Shown piece after piece: positions 16,803-25,877 of a DNA stretch of 64,000 bases. This DNA comes from ZYF759 sp046297455 (lineage in GTDB: Bacteria; Pseudomonadota; Alphaproteobacteria; Rhizobiales; Rhizobiaceae), in contig JBKBIT010000016.1 of assembly GCA_046297455.1 (NCBI GenBank), positions 1 through 64,000 of the forward strand. The letters are read 5' to 3'. Position numbers and translations under genes: made by a program. Within the stretch, counting starts at the first letter, position 1; each line of letters starts with the position of its first letter. The notes under the pieces are model-generated. The model was not told where the DNA came from, searched no databases, and was given only the letters and a program-made list of their open reading frames with translations.

Positions 16803-18428
16803 ATGAAATACACGGTGGAAATCGTCGGCGTCAGCCTGGCGGCATTCCTCGCGCTGATCGGGGCGGCTTTGTCCCAGGATTCGCTCTTCCAGGTACATAT
16901 GTGGGTGCTCTTCTTCGCACTCGCCGGTGGTGCGGTCTTGCTCCTGCGCAAGCACAGCTTCGCGCCTGCAGGACCCGCGCCTGTCCGCGACGAGAACGAA
17001 GTCGACTACATGGATGGACCGATTCGCTACGGTGTCATCGCCACGATGTTCTGGGCGGTGATCGGGCTTATCGTCGGCGTCGTCATTGCCGCGCAGCTCG
17101 CCTGGCCGCAGCTCAACCTCGAGCCCTATCTGACCTTCGGTCGGGTCCGGCCGGTCCACACCTCCGCCGTCGTGTTTGCCTTCGGCGGCAACGCGCTGAT
17201 CGCCACCTCCTTCTGGGTCGTGCAGCGTACCTCGCGTGCGCGGCTGTTCGGCGGCAATCTCGCCTGGTTCGTCTTCTGGGGCTACCAGATCTTCATCCTG
17301 CTGGCGGCGTCGGGCTACGTGCTCGGCATTACCGACGGTCGCGAGTACGCAGAACCCGAGTGGTATGTCGACATCTGGCTGACCATCGTCTGGGTCGCCT
17401 ATCTGCTGGTCTTCCTCGGCACGATATTGAGGCGCAAGGAACCCCACATCTACGTGGCCAACTGGTTCTACCTGGCCTTCATCGTCACTATCGCGATGCT
17501 TCACGTGGTCAACAACCTGTCCATGCCGGTATCGTTCCTGGGTACGAAGAGCTACTCCGCCTTCTCGGGTGTGCAGGACGCGCTGACCCAGTGGTGGTAC
17601 GGCCATAACGCGGTGGGCTTTTTCCTAACCGCGGGCTTCCTGGGCATCATGTATTACTTCGTGCCGAAGCAGGCCAATCGCCCGATCTATTCCTACCGCC
17701 TGTCGATCATTCACTTCTGGGCGCTGATCTTCCTCTATATCTGGGCAGGCCCGCACCACCTTCATTACACGGCGCTGCCCGACTGGGCGCAGACGCTGGG
17801 CATGGTGTTCTCCATCATGCTGTGGATGCCGTCCTGGGGTGGCATGATCAACGGCCTGATGACGCTGTCGGGCGCCTGGGACAAGCTCAGGACCGACCCG
17901 ATCATTCAGATGATGGTGATCGCCATCGCCTTCTACGGCATGGCCACCTTCGAAGGCCCCGTCATGTCGATCAAGGCGGTCAACTCGCTCAGCCACTACA
18001 CCGACTGGACCGTGGGTCACGTGCACTCCGGTGCGCTCGGCTGGGTCGGCCTGATCTCGTTCGCCGCGCTCTACTATCTGGTCCCGCGCCTGTGGAAGCG
18101 CGAGCGGCTCTACTCCATGCGGCTGGTCAGCCTGCATGTGTGGATCGCCACGCTCGGCATCGTGATCTACGCCGCGGTGATGTGGGTGTCGGGCATCATG
18201 CAGGGCCTGATGTGGCGCGAGTACGACGAGCAGGGCTTCCTGGTCTACTCCTTCGCGGAGACCGTTGCGGCCATGTTCCCCTACTACGTCATGCGCACCT
18301 TCGGCGGCCTGCTCTACCTCATCGGCGCGCTGGTGATGGCCTACAACATCTTCATGACAATACGCGGCCATGTGCGGGAGGAGGCGCCCGTCGGCGGCTC
18401 CATGCCTGCCCTGAAGCCCGCCGAATAG
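16803..18428 (+). CDS. ccoN: cbb3-type cytochrome c oxidase subunit I
   Basis: 541 residues; the catalytic heme-copper subunit of the high-affinity cbb3 oxidase, with about 12-14 membrane helices. Visible landmarks are the low-spin heme ligand segment RPVHTSAVVFAFGGNALI, the heme-copper region GHNAVGFFLTAGFLGIMYY and WAGPHHLHYTALPDW (CuB histidines), and DWTVGHVHSGALGW near the high-spin heme. It reduces oxygen to water in the inner membrane using electrons from CcoO and CcoP. First gene of ccoNOQP, nine bases before ccoO, behind an FNR/FixK box. Confidence 0.98.
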   Translation: MKYTVEIVGVSLAAFLALIGAALSQDSLFQVHMWVLFFALAGGAVLLLRKHSFAPAGPAPVRDENEVDYMDGPIRYGVIATMFWAVIGLIVGVVIAAQLAWPQLNLEPYLTFGRVRPVHTSAVVFAFGGNALIATSFWVVQRTSRARLFGGNLAWFVFWGYQIFILLAASGYVLGITDGREYAEPEWYVDIWLTIVWVAYLLVFLGTILRRKEPHIYVANWFYLAFIVTIAMLHVVNNLSMPVSFLGTKSYSAFSGVQDALTQWWYGHNAVGFFLTAGFLGIMYYFVPKQANRPIYSYRLSIIHFWALIFLYIWAGPHHLHYTALPDWAQTLGMVFSIMLWMPSWGGMINGLMTLSGAWDKLRTDPIIQMMVIAIAFYGMATFEGPVMSIKAVNSLSHYTDWTVGHVHSGALGWVGLISFAALYYLVPRLWKRERLYSMRLVSLHVWIATLGIVIYAAVMWVSGIMQGLMWREYDEQGFLVYSFAETVAAMFPYYVMRTFGGLLYLIGALVMAYNIFMTIRGHVREEAPVGGSMPALKPAE

Positions 18429-18437
18429 GAGGCCGCA

Positions 18438-19169
18438 ATGGCTCTTATGGAAAAGCACAAGATCCTCGAGAAGAACGCCACGCTGCTTCTGGCCGGCTCC
18501 TTCCTCGTGGTCACCATCGGCGGCATCGTCGAGATCGCCCCGCTGTTCTACCTGGAGAACACGATTGAGAAGGTGGAGGGCATGCGGCCCTACACCCCGC
18601 TCGAACTGGCAGGCCGCAACATCTACATCCGCGAAGGCTGCTATGCCTGCCACAGTCAGATGATCCGGCCCTTCCGCGACGAGGTCGAGCGCTACGGTCA
18701 TTACAGCCTGGCGGCGGAATCGATGTATGATCACCCGTTCCAGTGGGGCTCCAAGCGCACCGGGCCCGATCTGGCGCGTGTGGGCGGCCGCTATTCCAAC
18801 GAATGGCATGTCCAGCACCTGATCGACCCGCGCTCGGTGGTGCCGGAATCGAACATGCCGAGCTACGGCTTCCTCGCCAACACCCTGGTCAGGGTGGACG
18901 ATGCCGGCGCGCATCTGAGGGCCAACCGTGCCGTCGGCGTGCCCTATGACGAGGAGATGATCGAAAACGCCACCCGCGACATGCTCGCCCAGGCCAATCC
19001 CGACGCCGATCCGTCAGGCCTGGAATCGCGCTATCCGAATGTGCGTGTCGAATCCTTCGATGGCGATCCGTCACGGGTCACCGAGATGGACGCCCTGGTC
19101 GCCTATCTCCAGATGCTCGGAACGCTGGTCGACTTCTCCACCTACGACGAAACCGTCGGCTTCCGCTGA
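18438..19169 (+). CDS. ccoO: cbb3-type cytochrome c oxidase subunit II (monoheme c)
   Basis: 243 residues. A single N-terminal membrane anchor (residues about 12-36, LLLAGSFLVVTIGGIVEIA) carries a periplasmic cytochrome c domain. The heme attachment motif CYACH is in REGCYACHSQMIRPF, and the axial methionine is probably in PESNMPSYGFL. It passes electrons from CcoP to CcoN. It lies within the ccoNOQP operon, with an AGGAGG ribosome binding site in the short gap after ccoN. Confidence 0.98.
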   Translation: MALMEKHKILEKNATLLLAGSFLVVTIGGIVEIAPLFYLENTIEKVEGMRPYTPLELAGRNIYIREGCYACHSQMIRPFRDEVERYGHYSLAAESMYDHPFQWGSKRTGPDLARVGGRYSNEWHVQHLIDPRSVVPESNMPSYGFLANTLVRVDDAGAHLRANRAVGVPYDEEMIENATRDMLAQANPDADPSGLESRYPNVRVESFDGDPSRVTEMDALVAYLQMLGTLVDFSTYDETVGFR

Positions 19170-19180
19170 GGAGACACGCC

Positions 19181-19330
19181 ATGGACTACGATTCAATGCG
19201 CCATTTCGCCGACAGTTGGGCGCTTCTGGCACTGTTTCTATTCTTTATAGGCGTCGTCATCTTCGCCTTTCGGCCCGGCAGCAAGAAGCACGCCGACCGG
19301 GCCTCGCAGATCCCCTTCAAGGAAGACTGA
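19181..19330 (+). CDS. ccoQ: cbb3-type cytochrome oxidase small subunit CcoQ
   Basis: A 49-residue protein, MDYDSMRHFADSWALL at the start, with one membrane helix (about residues 13-30, ending VVIFAFRPG) and a short basic cytoplasmic tail. The motif FAFRPGSKK following the helix is typical of CcoQ/FixQ, which stabilises the oxidase. It lies 11 bases after ccoO and 3 bases before ccoP, with GAGGAGACAC as ribosome binding site. Confidence 0.95.
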   Translation: MDYDSMRHFADSWALLALFLFFIGVVIFAFRPGSKKHADRASQIPFKED

Positions 19331-19333
19331 GCC

Positions 19334-20206
19334 ATGAGCGACCACGACAAGAAGGAAATCGACGAACTGTCCGGTGTGGAGACCACCGGTCACGAGTGGG
19401 ACGGCATCAAGGAGCTCAACAACCCGCTGCCGCGGTGGTGGCTGTGGACCTTCTATGCCACCATCGTCTGGGGCCTCGGATACACTATCTTCTATCCGGC
19501 CTGGCCGCTGATCAACTCTGCCACGCAGGGTGTGCTGGGCTATTCCAGCCGTGCCGAACTGCATCAGGAGATCGAGCGGGTGGAGACCGCGCGTGCGGGC
19601 CTCAACGAGGCGCTGGTCACCAAGGATTTGACCGAAGTGCTCGCAGATGATGAGTTGCGCAACTTCGCCATCGCCGGCGGCGCGGCCGCCTATCGGGTCA
19701 ACTGTTCACAATGCCATGGTACCGGCGCGCAGGGCGCTCCCGGTTACCCCAACCTCAATGACGACAACTGGATCTGGGGCGGGTCGATCGACGAGTTGCA
19801 CCACACCATCGCCTACGGCATTCGCGATCTCTCCCATCTCGATACCCGCATGGGCGAAATGCCGGCATTCGCTGACATGATGAGCAGGCGCGAGATCGCG
19901 GAAACCGCAGCTTTTGTCGTCTCGTTGTCGCGGGAGCCGGAAAACCCGGATCTCGTCGCGGCCGGAGCGGAGCACTACGAGGTGTATTGCGCCGCCTGTC
20001 ATGGCGCTTCCGGCGAGGGCGAACGGGCGCTCGGCGCACCCAGCCTCAACAACCAGATCTGGCTCTATGGCGGTAGCGAGGCGGAAATCGCCGCCCAGAT
20101 CGCCCAGCCACGTCATGGCATGATGCCCGGCTGGACCGACAGACTAGGAGACGCCACGGTGCGCAAGCTCGCCGTCTTCGTGCATTCGCTTGGCGGCGGA
20201 GAGTAG
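19334..20206 (+). CDS. ccoP: cbb3-type cytochrome c oxidase subunit III (diheme c)
   Basis: 290 residues. An N-terminal cytoplasmic stretch with NNPLPRWWLWTFYATIVWG leads into a membrane anchor near 35-55. Two cytochrome c domains follow, with heme motifs CSQCH (near residue 123) and CAACH (near 221). It accepts electrons from soluble or membrane cytochrome c. Last gene of ccoNOQP; a strong hairpin terminator follows 40 bases after the stop. Confidence 0.98.
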   Translation: MSDHDKKEIDELSGVETTGHEWDGIKELNNPLPRWWLWTFYATIVWGLGYTIFYPAWPLINSATQGVLGYSSRAELHQEIERVETARAGLNEALVTKDLTEVLADDELRNFAIAGGAAAYRVNCSQCHGTGAQGAPGYPNLNDDNWIWGGSIDELHHTIAYGIRDLSHLDTRMGEMPAFADMMSRREIAETAAFVVSLSREPENPDLVAAGAEHYEVYCAACHGASGEGERALGAPSLNNQIWLYGGSEAEIAAQIAQPRHGMMPGWTDRLGDATVRKLAVFVHSLGGGE

Positions 20207-20245
20207 ACCGCACCGGGGGGCGCGGTCTCGCCTTTGCCAGCGAAA

Positions 20246-20275
20246 GGCCCGGCGGCAACGCCGGGCCGCTTTCAT
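20246..20275 (+). terminator. Rho-independent terminator after ccoNOQP
   Basis: A perfect 9-bp GC stem GGCCCGGCG/CGCCGGGCC (20246-20254 and 20259-20267) with loop GCAA, then GCTTTCATTT. It separates ccoNOQP from ccoGHIS. Confidence 0.85.
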
Positions 20276-20317
20276 TTCTGAGCGTCACCCGACCATCTGC
20301 CTACCTGCGCCTGTTCC

Positions 20318-20331
20318 TTGACCGTGATCAA
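20318..20331 (+). promoter_or_regulatory. FNR/FixK box upstream of ccoGHIS
   Basis: TTGACCGTGATCAA, 76 bases before the ccoG start, differs by one base from the ccoN box. The two operons are therefore likely to be co-induced under low oxygen. Confidence 0.85.
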
Positions 20332-20406
20332 GGCCAGCCGCCCCTCAAAGCGCGAGAAGACGACAAAGCCCCCCGAATGAGGCGCGAGGCGTCTTGGAGA
20401 TTTGCA

Positions 20407-21963
20407 ATGCTGGATACCAGCGACGTCGAACGGCTCGAAGCTGAAGCCGTCAACAAGGCCTCAACCCGCCAGCCGCTTTACGCGCCGCGCAAGAAAATCT
20501 TTCCCAAGCGCGCATCGGGTTCGTTCCGTCGCTTCAAATGGCTGGTGATGCTGATCACGCTCGGCATCTATTACCTCACGCCCTGGATCCGCTGGGATCG
20601 CGGCCCCTACGCGCCGGACCAGGCTGTTCTCGTCGACATCGCGAATCGCCGTTTCTACTTCTTCTTCGCCGAGATCTGGCCGCAGGAATTCTTCATCGTC
20701 GCGGGCCTTCTTGTGATGGCCGGCATCGGCCTGTTCCTGATCACCTCGACAGTGGGCCGCGCCTGGTGCGGCTATACCTGCCCGCAGACGGTCTGGGTCG
20801 ATCTGTTCCTGGTCGTGGAGCGCGCGATCGAGGGCGACCGCAATGCCCGCATGAAACTCGATTCGGGCCCCTGGACCGTCGATAAATTGATCAAGCGGGT
20901 TTCCAAGCACGCCATCTGGCTTCTGATCGCGGTTGCGACGGGCGGCGCATGGATCTTCTACTTCGCCGATGCGCCAACGCTGGCGACGGATTTCGCCACC
21001 GGCCAGGCCGCGACCGTCGCCTACATCACTGTCGCTGTTCTGACGGCCACCACCTACACGTTCGGCGGCCTCATGCGGGAGCAGGTCTGCATCTACATGT
21101 GCCCCTGGCCGCGCATCCAAGCAGCCATGCTCGACGAGAACTCGCTGACCGTTACCTATAATGACTGGCGTGGCGAGCCGCGCACGCGCGGCGTCAAGAA
21201 GGCCGTTGCCGAGGGCCGCTCGGTTGGCGATTGTGTCGACTGCAATGCCTGCGTGGCGGTCTGCCCGATGGGCATCGACATCCGTGACGGCCAGCAGCTT
21301 GAATGCATCACCTGCGCCCTTTGCATCGACGCCTGCGACGCGATCATGGACAAGACCGGCAAGGAGCGCGGTCTGATCGCCTATGCGACGCTGGCCGACT
21401 ACAACCACAATATGGCGATGGCCACCAGTAGCGGTGCCGCCGCTATCGATCCCGGCCGCGTCAGGGGCGGGGACGGGCGCCTTCTGCCGGATGTCCGCGG
21501 TCTCGACCTGCGCAAGATCGTTCGTCCGCGTACATTCGTCTATCTGGCCATCTGGGGCCTGATCGGCCTTGCGCTGCTCTATGCGCTGGCCACCCGCGAC
21601 CTGCTGGAAATCAATGTCCAGCACGACCGCAATCCGCAATTCGTCATGTTGTCCGATGGGTCCATCCGCAACGGCTACACGGTAAAGCTGCTCAACAAGA
21701 TTGCCGAGCCGCGTAGTGTCAGGCTGTCGCTGGAAGGGATCGAAGGCGCGACCATGACCATCACCGGGATCGACCTGCCCGACACGCAGGAAGTCTACAT
21801 GGTGCTGGAGCCAGATCGCCTGAGAAACCTGCGCGTTTTCGTTCGCGTGCCGGCTGGCGGTGTCGAAGCGGGCCCCAGCAGCTTCACCTTCACCGTCGCC
21901 GACAGACAGGGTCCCGAGACGGCCAGCTATTCCGCCATCTTCTACGCACCGGAGGGAAATTGA
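20407..21963 (+). CDS. ccoG: Cytochrome c oxidase accessory protein CcoG (RdxA/FixG)
   Basis: 518 residues. It is a membrane ferredoxin-like protein with several helices in the first half, including a polyferredoxin-type WCGYTCPQTVW segment, and two 4Fe-4S motifs, CVDCNACVAVCP and CITCALCIDACD. The C-terminal part is an immunoglobulin-like IG_FixG domain. It is thought to reduce copper for loading cbb3 oxidase. ATG 20407 follows TTGGAG; an earlier in-frame ATG at 20377 lacks a site. Its stop overlaps the ccoH start. Confidence 0.96.
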   Translation: MLDTSDVERLEAEAVNKASTRQPLYAPRKKIFPKRASGSFRRFKWLVMLITLGIYYLTPWIRWDRGPYAPDQAVLVDIANRRFYFFFAEIWPQEFFIVAGLLVMAGIGLFLITSTVGRAWCGYTCPQTVWVDLFLVVERAIEGDRNARMKLDSGPWTVDKLIKRVSKHAIWLLIAVATGGAWIFYFADAPTLATDFATGQAATVAYITVAVLTATTYTFGGLMREQVCIYMCPWPRIQAAMLDENSLTVTYNDWRGEPRTRGVKKAVAEGRSVGDCVDCNACVAVCPMGIDIRDGQQLECITCALCIDACDAIMDKTGKERGLIAYATLADYNHNMAMATSSGAAAIDPGRVRGGDGRLLPDVRGLDLRKIVRPRTFVYLAIWGLIGLALLYALATRDLLEINVQHDRNPQFVMLSDGSIRNGYTVKLLNKIAEPRSVRLSLEGIEGATMTITGIDLPDTQEVYMVLEPDRLRNLRVFVRVPAGGVEAGPSSFTFTVADRQGPETASYSAIFYAPEGN

Positions 21964-22463
21964 TGAGCAACATGTCCGACAGCCGTCGCGAATTCACCGG
22001 CAAGCACCTGTTTCTGATCCTTATCGCCTTCTTCGGCGTGATCATCACCGTCAACGTGACGATGGCGACACTGGCGACCAAGAGCTGGAGCGGGCTGGTG
22101 GTGAAGAACTCCTATGTCGAGAGCCAGAAGTTCAACGATCATTTTGATGCCGCCCGCGCTCGGGCTGCCCTCGGCTGGCGCGCAGAAATGCTGTTGGTGG
22201 ACGGGCGGTTCTCCTACGCGCTGTCCAATGGCAAGGGCGAAGCCGTTCGCCTCATGGACGTGGCGGTGGAATTCCGCCGCCCCGTGCAGGAATCAAAGGA
22301 CCAGCGGGCAGCCCTTTTGCCGGCCGCAGGCGGCGTCTACGACGCAGAAGTCGAATTGGCCGACGGCCAGTGGATCGTCGATGTCAGCGCTGTCGCGCAT
22401 GGTCTGCATGAGCCGTGGCGCGACATGAAGCGTGTCTTCGTGAGAGATGGAAACCTGCAATGA
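21963..22463 (+). CDS. ccoH: FixH/CcoH cbb3 oxidase assembly protein
   Basis: 166 residues with one membrane helix (LFLILIAFFGVIITVNVTMA, residues about 16-36) and a periplasmic beta-rich domain containing the FixH segment GLVVKNSYVESQKFN. It stays associated with the mature oxidase in related species. ATG overlaps the ccoG stop, and the 3' end overlaps ccoI by 4 bases, indicating translational coupling. Confidence 0.93.
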   Translation: MSNMSDSRREFTGKHLFLILIAFFGVIITVNVTMATLATKSWSGLVVKNSYVESQKFNDHFDAARARAALGWRAEMLLVDGRFSYALSNGKGEAVRLMDVAVEFRRPVQESKDQRAALLPAAGGVYDAEVELADGQWIVDVSAVAHGLHEPWRDMKRVFVRDGNLQ

Positions 22464-24742
22464 GCTGCTGCGCGCCCGGCACGGAATCCGCGCTGGAATT
22501 CGAGACCTCGGGACAGGCTGTGCCGTCCGATGAAGAGGTGCTGCTTGCCAGCCGCACGCTCGGCAACGGGCTGCGGCAGGTCGACCTCTCGGTACCGGGT
22601 GTACATTGCGGCGCATGCATCGCCACGATCGAAGGCGCATTGAACCGGCTTGAAGGCATGGAAGGCGCCCGGGTCAATCTATCGACCCAGCGCGTCTCGG
22701 CAACCTGGCGCGACGGCGAGAAACTGCCGCCCATCCTGCAGACGCTGACGTCGGTCGGCTACCGTGCGCATCTCTTCGATCCTGGCGCCGGCGACAAGGA
22801 CGAACAGCTCTCCGAGCTGATCCGCGCGCTCGGCGTGGCCGGTTTCGCTGCTGCCAACATCATGCTGCTCTCTGTCTCCGTCTGGTCCGGCGCAGATGCG
22901 GCAACGCGCGACTTCCTGCATATCGTTTCGGCGCTTATCGCCTTGCCGGCGCTGGTCTATTCCGGCCGCATCTTCTTCCGGTCGGCGCTGGGTGCGCTTC
23001 GCCACGGGCGCTCCAACATGGACGTGCCGATCTCCATCGGCGTCATCACCGCCTATGCCATGAGCCTCTACGAGACCATGACAAGCGGCCCTCATGCCTA
23101 TTTCGACGCAGCCGTCACCCTTCTCTTCTTTCTGCTCATCGGGCGCACGCTCGACCATGTGATGCGCGAGCGGGCGCGGGTGGCAGTCAAGGGCCTTGCC
23201 CGGTTGTCGGCGCGCGGCGCAACCGTCGTCTCGCCCGACGGCACCCGCGCCTATTTGCCGGTAGAGGAAATCGAGCCAGGCATGACGATCCTGCTCGCGG
23301 CCGGCGAGCGGGTGCCCGTCGACGCCAGGGTGATGAAGGGTCGTTCCGATCTCGACCGCTCGCTGGTCACTGGCGAGAGCCGGCCAGAACCAGTGGACGA
23401 GGGCGCCTCCGTCCAGGCCGGCACGCTCAACCTCACCGGGCCGCTGACGCTCACCGCGCTGGCGCCAGCGAAGGACTCTTTCCTTGCCGAGATGATGCGA
23501 CTGATGGAGGCGGCCGAAGGCGGACGCGCCCGCTATCGCCGCATTGCCGACCGCATGGCGCAGCTCTATTCGCCCGTCGTTCATCTGGTTGCGTTGATCA
23601 CCTTGATAGCCTGGGTGATGATTTCCGGCGACTGGCACAAGTCGATCCTGATCGCGATTGCGGTGCTCATCATCACCTGTCCGTGCGCGCTGGGGCTGGC
23701 GGTGCCGATTGTCCAGGTCGTGGCGGCACGGCGGCTGTTCGAGCAAGGCATCATGGTCAAGGACGGCTCCGCCATGGAGCGGCTGGCCGAGGCCGATGCG
23801 GTTGTTTTCGACAAGACCGGCACGCTCACTCTTGGCAAGCCGCTGCTTGCCAATGCGGTCGATATCCCATCGCAGGAACTGGCGCTCGCTGCCGCCTTGG
23901 CCACGCATTCGCGTCATCCGCTGTCCCAGGCCATCGCGCAGGCTGCCGGAACAACCAGCGTGGAAGAGTTTGATTCTGTGGCGGAGTTGCCGGGTCTGGG
24001 CATAGAGGCCCGCCGGGGAGAGACCGTATTCCGTCTCGGTCGGGCCGGCTGGGCGTTCGGTGGCGCAGAAAAAGACGCCAATCAGTCTGGTACCGTGCTT
24101 TCGGAAAACGGGCGGCGCGTTGCCTCATTCCGCTTCGAGGATGCTCCACGGCAGGGTGCTGCTGAAGCGATCGCCGCGCTCAAGCGTGCCGGGCTTGCCT
24201 GCGAGATCGTGTCGGGCGATCGCGAGGCCGAAGTGGCCTCGATGGCCGGTCAGCTCGGCATTCCCCGCTACGCGGCCGGGATGCTGCCAGGCGAGAAAAC
24301 CGACCGGCTGGGCGAACTGGCAGCCGCTGGCAAGAAGGCGCTGATGGTCGGCGACGGGCTCAACGATGCGCCGGCACTTGCTGCAGCCCATGTCTCCATG
24401 GCGCCTGCCAACGCTGCCGATATCGGAAGGCAGGCGGCCGACCTCGTCTTCCTGCGCGACAATCTCTCCGCCGTGCCGGCGGCGATCGACCTGTCGCGTC
24501 GTGCCGGTGTCCTGATCAGGCAGAATTTCGCCATTGCCACGGTCTACAATTTCGTTGCCGTCCCAATCGCCGTACTCGGCTATGTTACCCCGCTGGTGGC
24601 GGCCATCGCCATGTCGGTGTCGTCTGTCATCGTCGTGCTCAACGCCATGCGGTTGAGGCCGGCGCGGGGCACGAAGATCGCGCCTGCGCCACATGAAGCC
24701 AAGGGGAAGGCGGGGGCCTTTCGTCTGGAGCCTGCCGAATGA
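22460..24742 (+). CDS. ccoI: Copper-translocating P1B-type ATPase CcoI/FixI
   Basis: 760 residues. The N-terminal metal-binding domain has GVHCGACIATIE (GxxCxxC). Membrane helix 6 carries the CPC ion motif (ITCPCALGLAVP), followed by the phosphorylation site DKTGTLTLGKP, the SRHP-type nucleotide-binding motif HSRHPLSQA and the hinge GDGLNDAPAL. It exports copper to the periplasm for CuB assembly of cbb3 oxidase rather than for copper resistance, as the operon context shows. It starts inside ccoH and ends inside ccoS. Confidence 0.97.
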   Translation: MSCCAPGTESALEFETSGQAVPSDEEVLLASRTLGNGLRQVDLSVPGVHCGACIATIEGALNRLEGMEGARVNLSTQRVSATWRDGEKLPPILQTLTSVGYRAHLFDPGAGDKDEQLSELIRALGVAGFAAANIMLLSVSVWSGADAATRDFLHIVSALIALPALVYSGRIFFRSALGALRHGRSNMDVPISIGVITAYAMSLYETMTSGPHAYFDAAVTLLFFLLIGRTLDHVMRERARVAVKGLARLSARGATVVSPDGTRAYLPVEEIEPGMTILLAAGERVPVDARVMKGRSDLDRSLVTGESRPEPVDEGASVQAGTLNLTGPLTLTALAPAKDSFLAEMMRLMEAAEGGRARYRRIADRMAQLYSPVVHLVALITLIAWVMISGDWHKSILIAIAVLIITCPCALGLAVPIVQVVAARRLFEQGIMVKDGSAMERLAEADAVVFDKTGTLTLGKPLLANAVDIPSQELALAAALATHSRHPLSQAIAQAAGTTSVEEFDSVAELPGLGIEARRGETVFRLGRAGWAFGGAEKDANQSGTVLSENGRRVASFRFEDAPRQGAAEAIAALKRAGLACEIVSGDREAEVASMAGQLGIPRYAAGMLPGEKTDRLGELAAAGKKALMVGDGLNDAPALAAAHVSMAPANAADIGRQAADLVFLRDNLSAVPAAIDLSRRAGVLIRQNFAIATVYNFVAVPIAVLGYVTPLVAAIAMSVSSVIVVLNAMRLRPARGTKIAPAPHEAKGKAGAFRLEPAE

Positions 24743-24924
24743 GCAATCTGATCTTCCTGATCCCGATCGCGCTGTTTCTGGGCGGACTGGGGCTCGCCGC
24801 GTTCATCTGGTCGCTGTCCAACGGCCAGTACGAGGATCTCGACGGTGCTGCCGAACGGATTCTCATTGACGAGGAGGACCGGGAGCAGCCGATGAAGCGG
24901 GCGCGCCGCGAGGATCGTCTCTAG
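24739..24924 (+). CDS. ccoS: cbb3-type cytochrome oxidase assembly protein CcoS
   Basis: 61 residues: one helix (LIFLIPIALFLGGLGLAAF), then WSLSNGQYEDLDGAAERIL, the CcoS signature. It is needed for cofactor insertion into cbb3 oxidase. The start overlaps ccoI by 4 bases; the 3' end touches the convergent Sel1-repeat gene (4-base overlap). Confidence 0.95.
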   Translation: MSNLIFLIPIALFLGGLGLAAFIWSLSNGQYEDLDGAAERILIDEEDREQPMKRARREDRL

Positions 24925-25877
24925 CGCAGCGATGCAGCCCGCTCGCGGGCCCGGTCGATCTCTTCCTCGTCGAGGCCGAAGAGATGGTCTTCCATCTCGG
25001 GGTCGAACAGGCCAGACTGGCGCGCCAGCAGGTACCAGGCGGCGGCCTCGATCGAATCGCCCTCGGTGCCCAGTCCCATGCGGTAGAGCTTGGCCAGCCT
25101 GTTGCGGGCCGCTACATTGCCCATCTCGGCGGCGCGCTTCATCCAGGAAAAGCCGGTGTCGAAATCGACCTCGCCGCCTTCGCCGGCCACCATCATCGTG
25201 GCGAGATCGAGTTGCGCCGTGTCGTGGTTCTGACGCGCGGCGCGCAACAGCCATTGCCGTGCCGCCACCTGGTCCGGCTCGCGCTCGCCGATGCCGTTCA
25301 GATACATCTGCGCCATCGCGTATTGCGCGTCGGCAAGCCCGGCCTCGGCCGCCAGCCGGAACTGGCGCACCGCCGCTTCCTCTTCTTCCACCCCGCGCGC
25401 CTGCGACAGCAGGATCTGCGCATGGTTGAAGCGGCCGAGCAGATGGCCCGCCTCGGCAGCCTCGGACATCATCTGGAAAGCGCGCTCCCGATCGCGCTCT
25501 ATGCCGACGCCGTCGAGGAGCATCATGGCGAGCTGGAAGGTCGCCTCGCGATCTCCCTGAAGTGCCGCGGCTTCATAGAGCCGGGCGGCTTCCTCGATGT
25601 TGCGGCGCACGCCAAGCCCGCGCGAATAGAGTTCGGCTGCCAGAAGCTGCGCGGCCGGGTCGCCCTGTTCGGCGCGCTCGACGGCAAGTTCCAGCGCCGT
25701 TTTGTAAAAGCCGCGCTGGAAGGCGCCAAAGGCGCGGTCGGCAGGCAGGCCGCCAAACCTTTCGGGCGCGATCTCCACCGAAGTGGGCGCTGTCAGGCGC
25801 GGTTCCTCGGCCTGGGCGAACGCCAGGCCAGGCGCCAGCGTCACGGCCAATAGCAGCGGGGCAAGCCGATGCCTCAT
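24921..25877 (-). CDS. Exported Sel1-repeat (TPR-like) protein
   Basis: 318 residues with a signal peptide (HRLAPLLLAVTLAPGLAFA). Sel1-like repeats fill residues about 55-290; typical repeat units are AAQLLAAELYSRGLGV, ATFQLAMMLLDGVGI and DAQYAMAQMYLNGIG. Such proteins are periplasmic scaffolds, in rhizobia sometimes linked to exopolysaccharide regulation, but no partner is evident here. The start ATG overlaps the stop of the upstream ThiE-like gene (ATGA), so the two are co-translated. An open frame upstream of this ATG belongs to shadow sequence. Confidence 0.85.
   Translation of the reverse strand: MRHRLAPLLLAVTLAPGLAFAQAEEPRLTAPTSVEIAPERFGGLPADRAFGAFQRGFYKTALELAVERAEQGDPAAQLLAAELYSRGLGVRRNIEEAARLYEAAALQGDREATFQLAMMLLDGVGIERDRERAFQMMSEAAEAGHLLGRFNHAQILLSQARGVEEEEAAVRQFRLAAEAGLADAQYAMAQMYLNGIGEREPDQVAARQWLLRAARQNHDTAQLDLATMMVAGEGGEVDFDTGFSWMKRAAEMGNVAARNRLAKLYRMGLGTEGDSIEAAAWYLLARQSGLFDPEMEDHLFGLDEEEIDRARERAASLR

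Noticed and set aside
17625..18914. A 429-codon minus-strand open frame across ccoN and ccoO
   Set aside because: Antisense to two clear oxidase subunits; the translation is His/Asp/Arg-rich shadow sequence.
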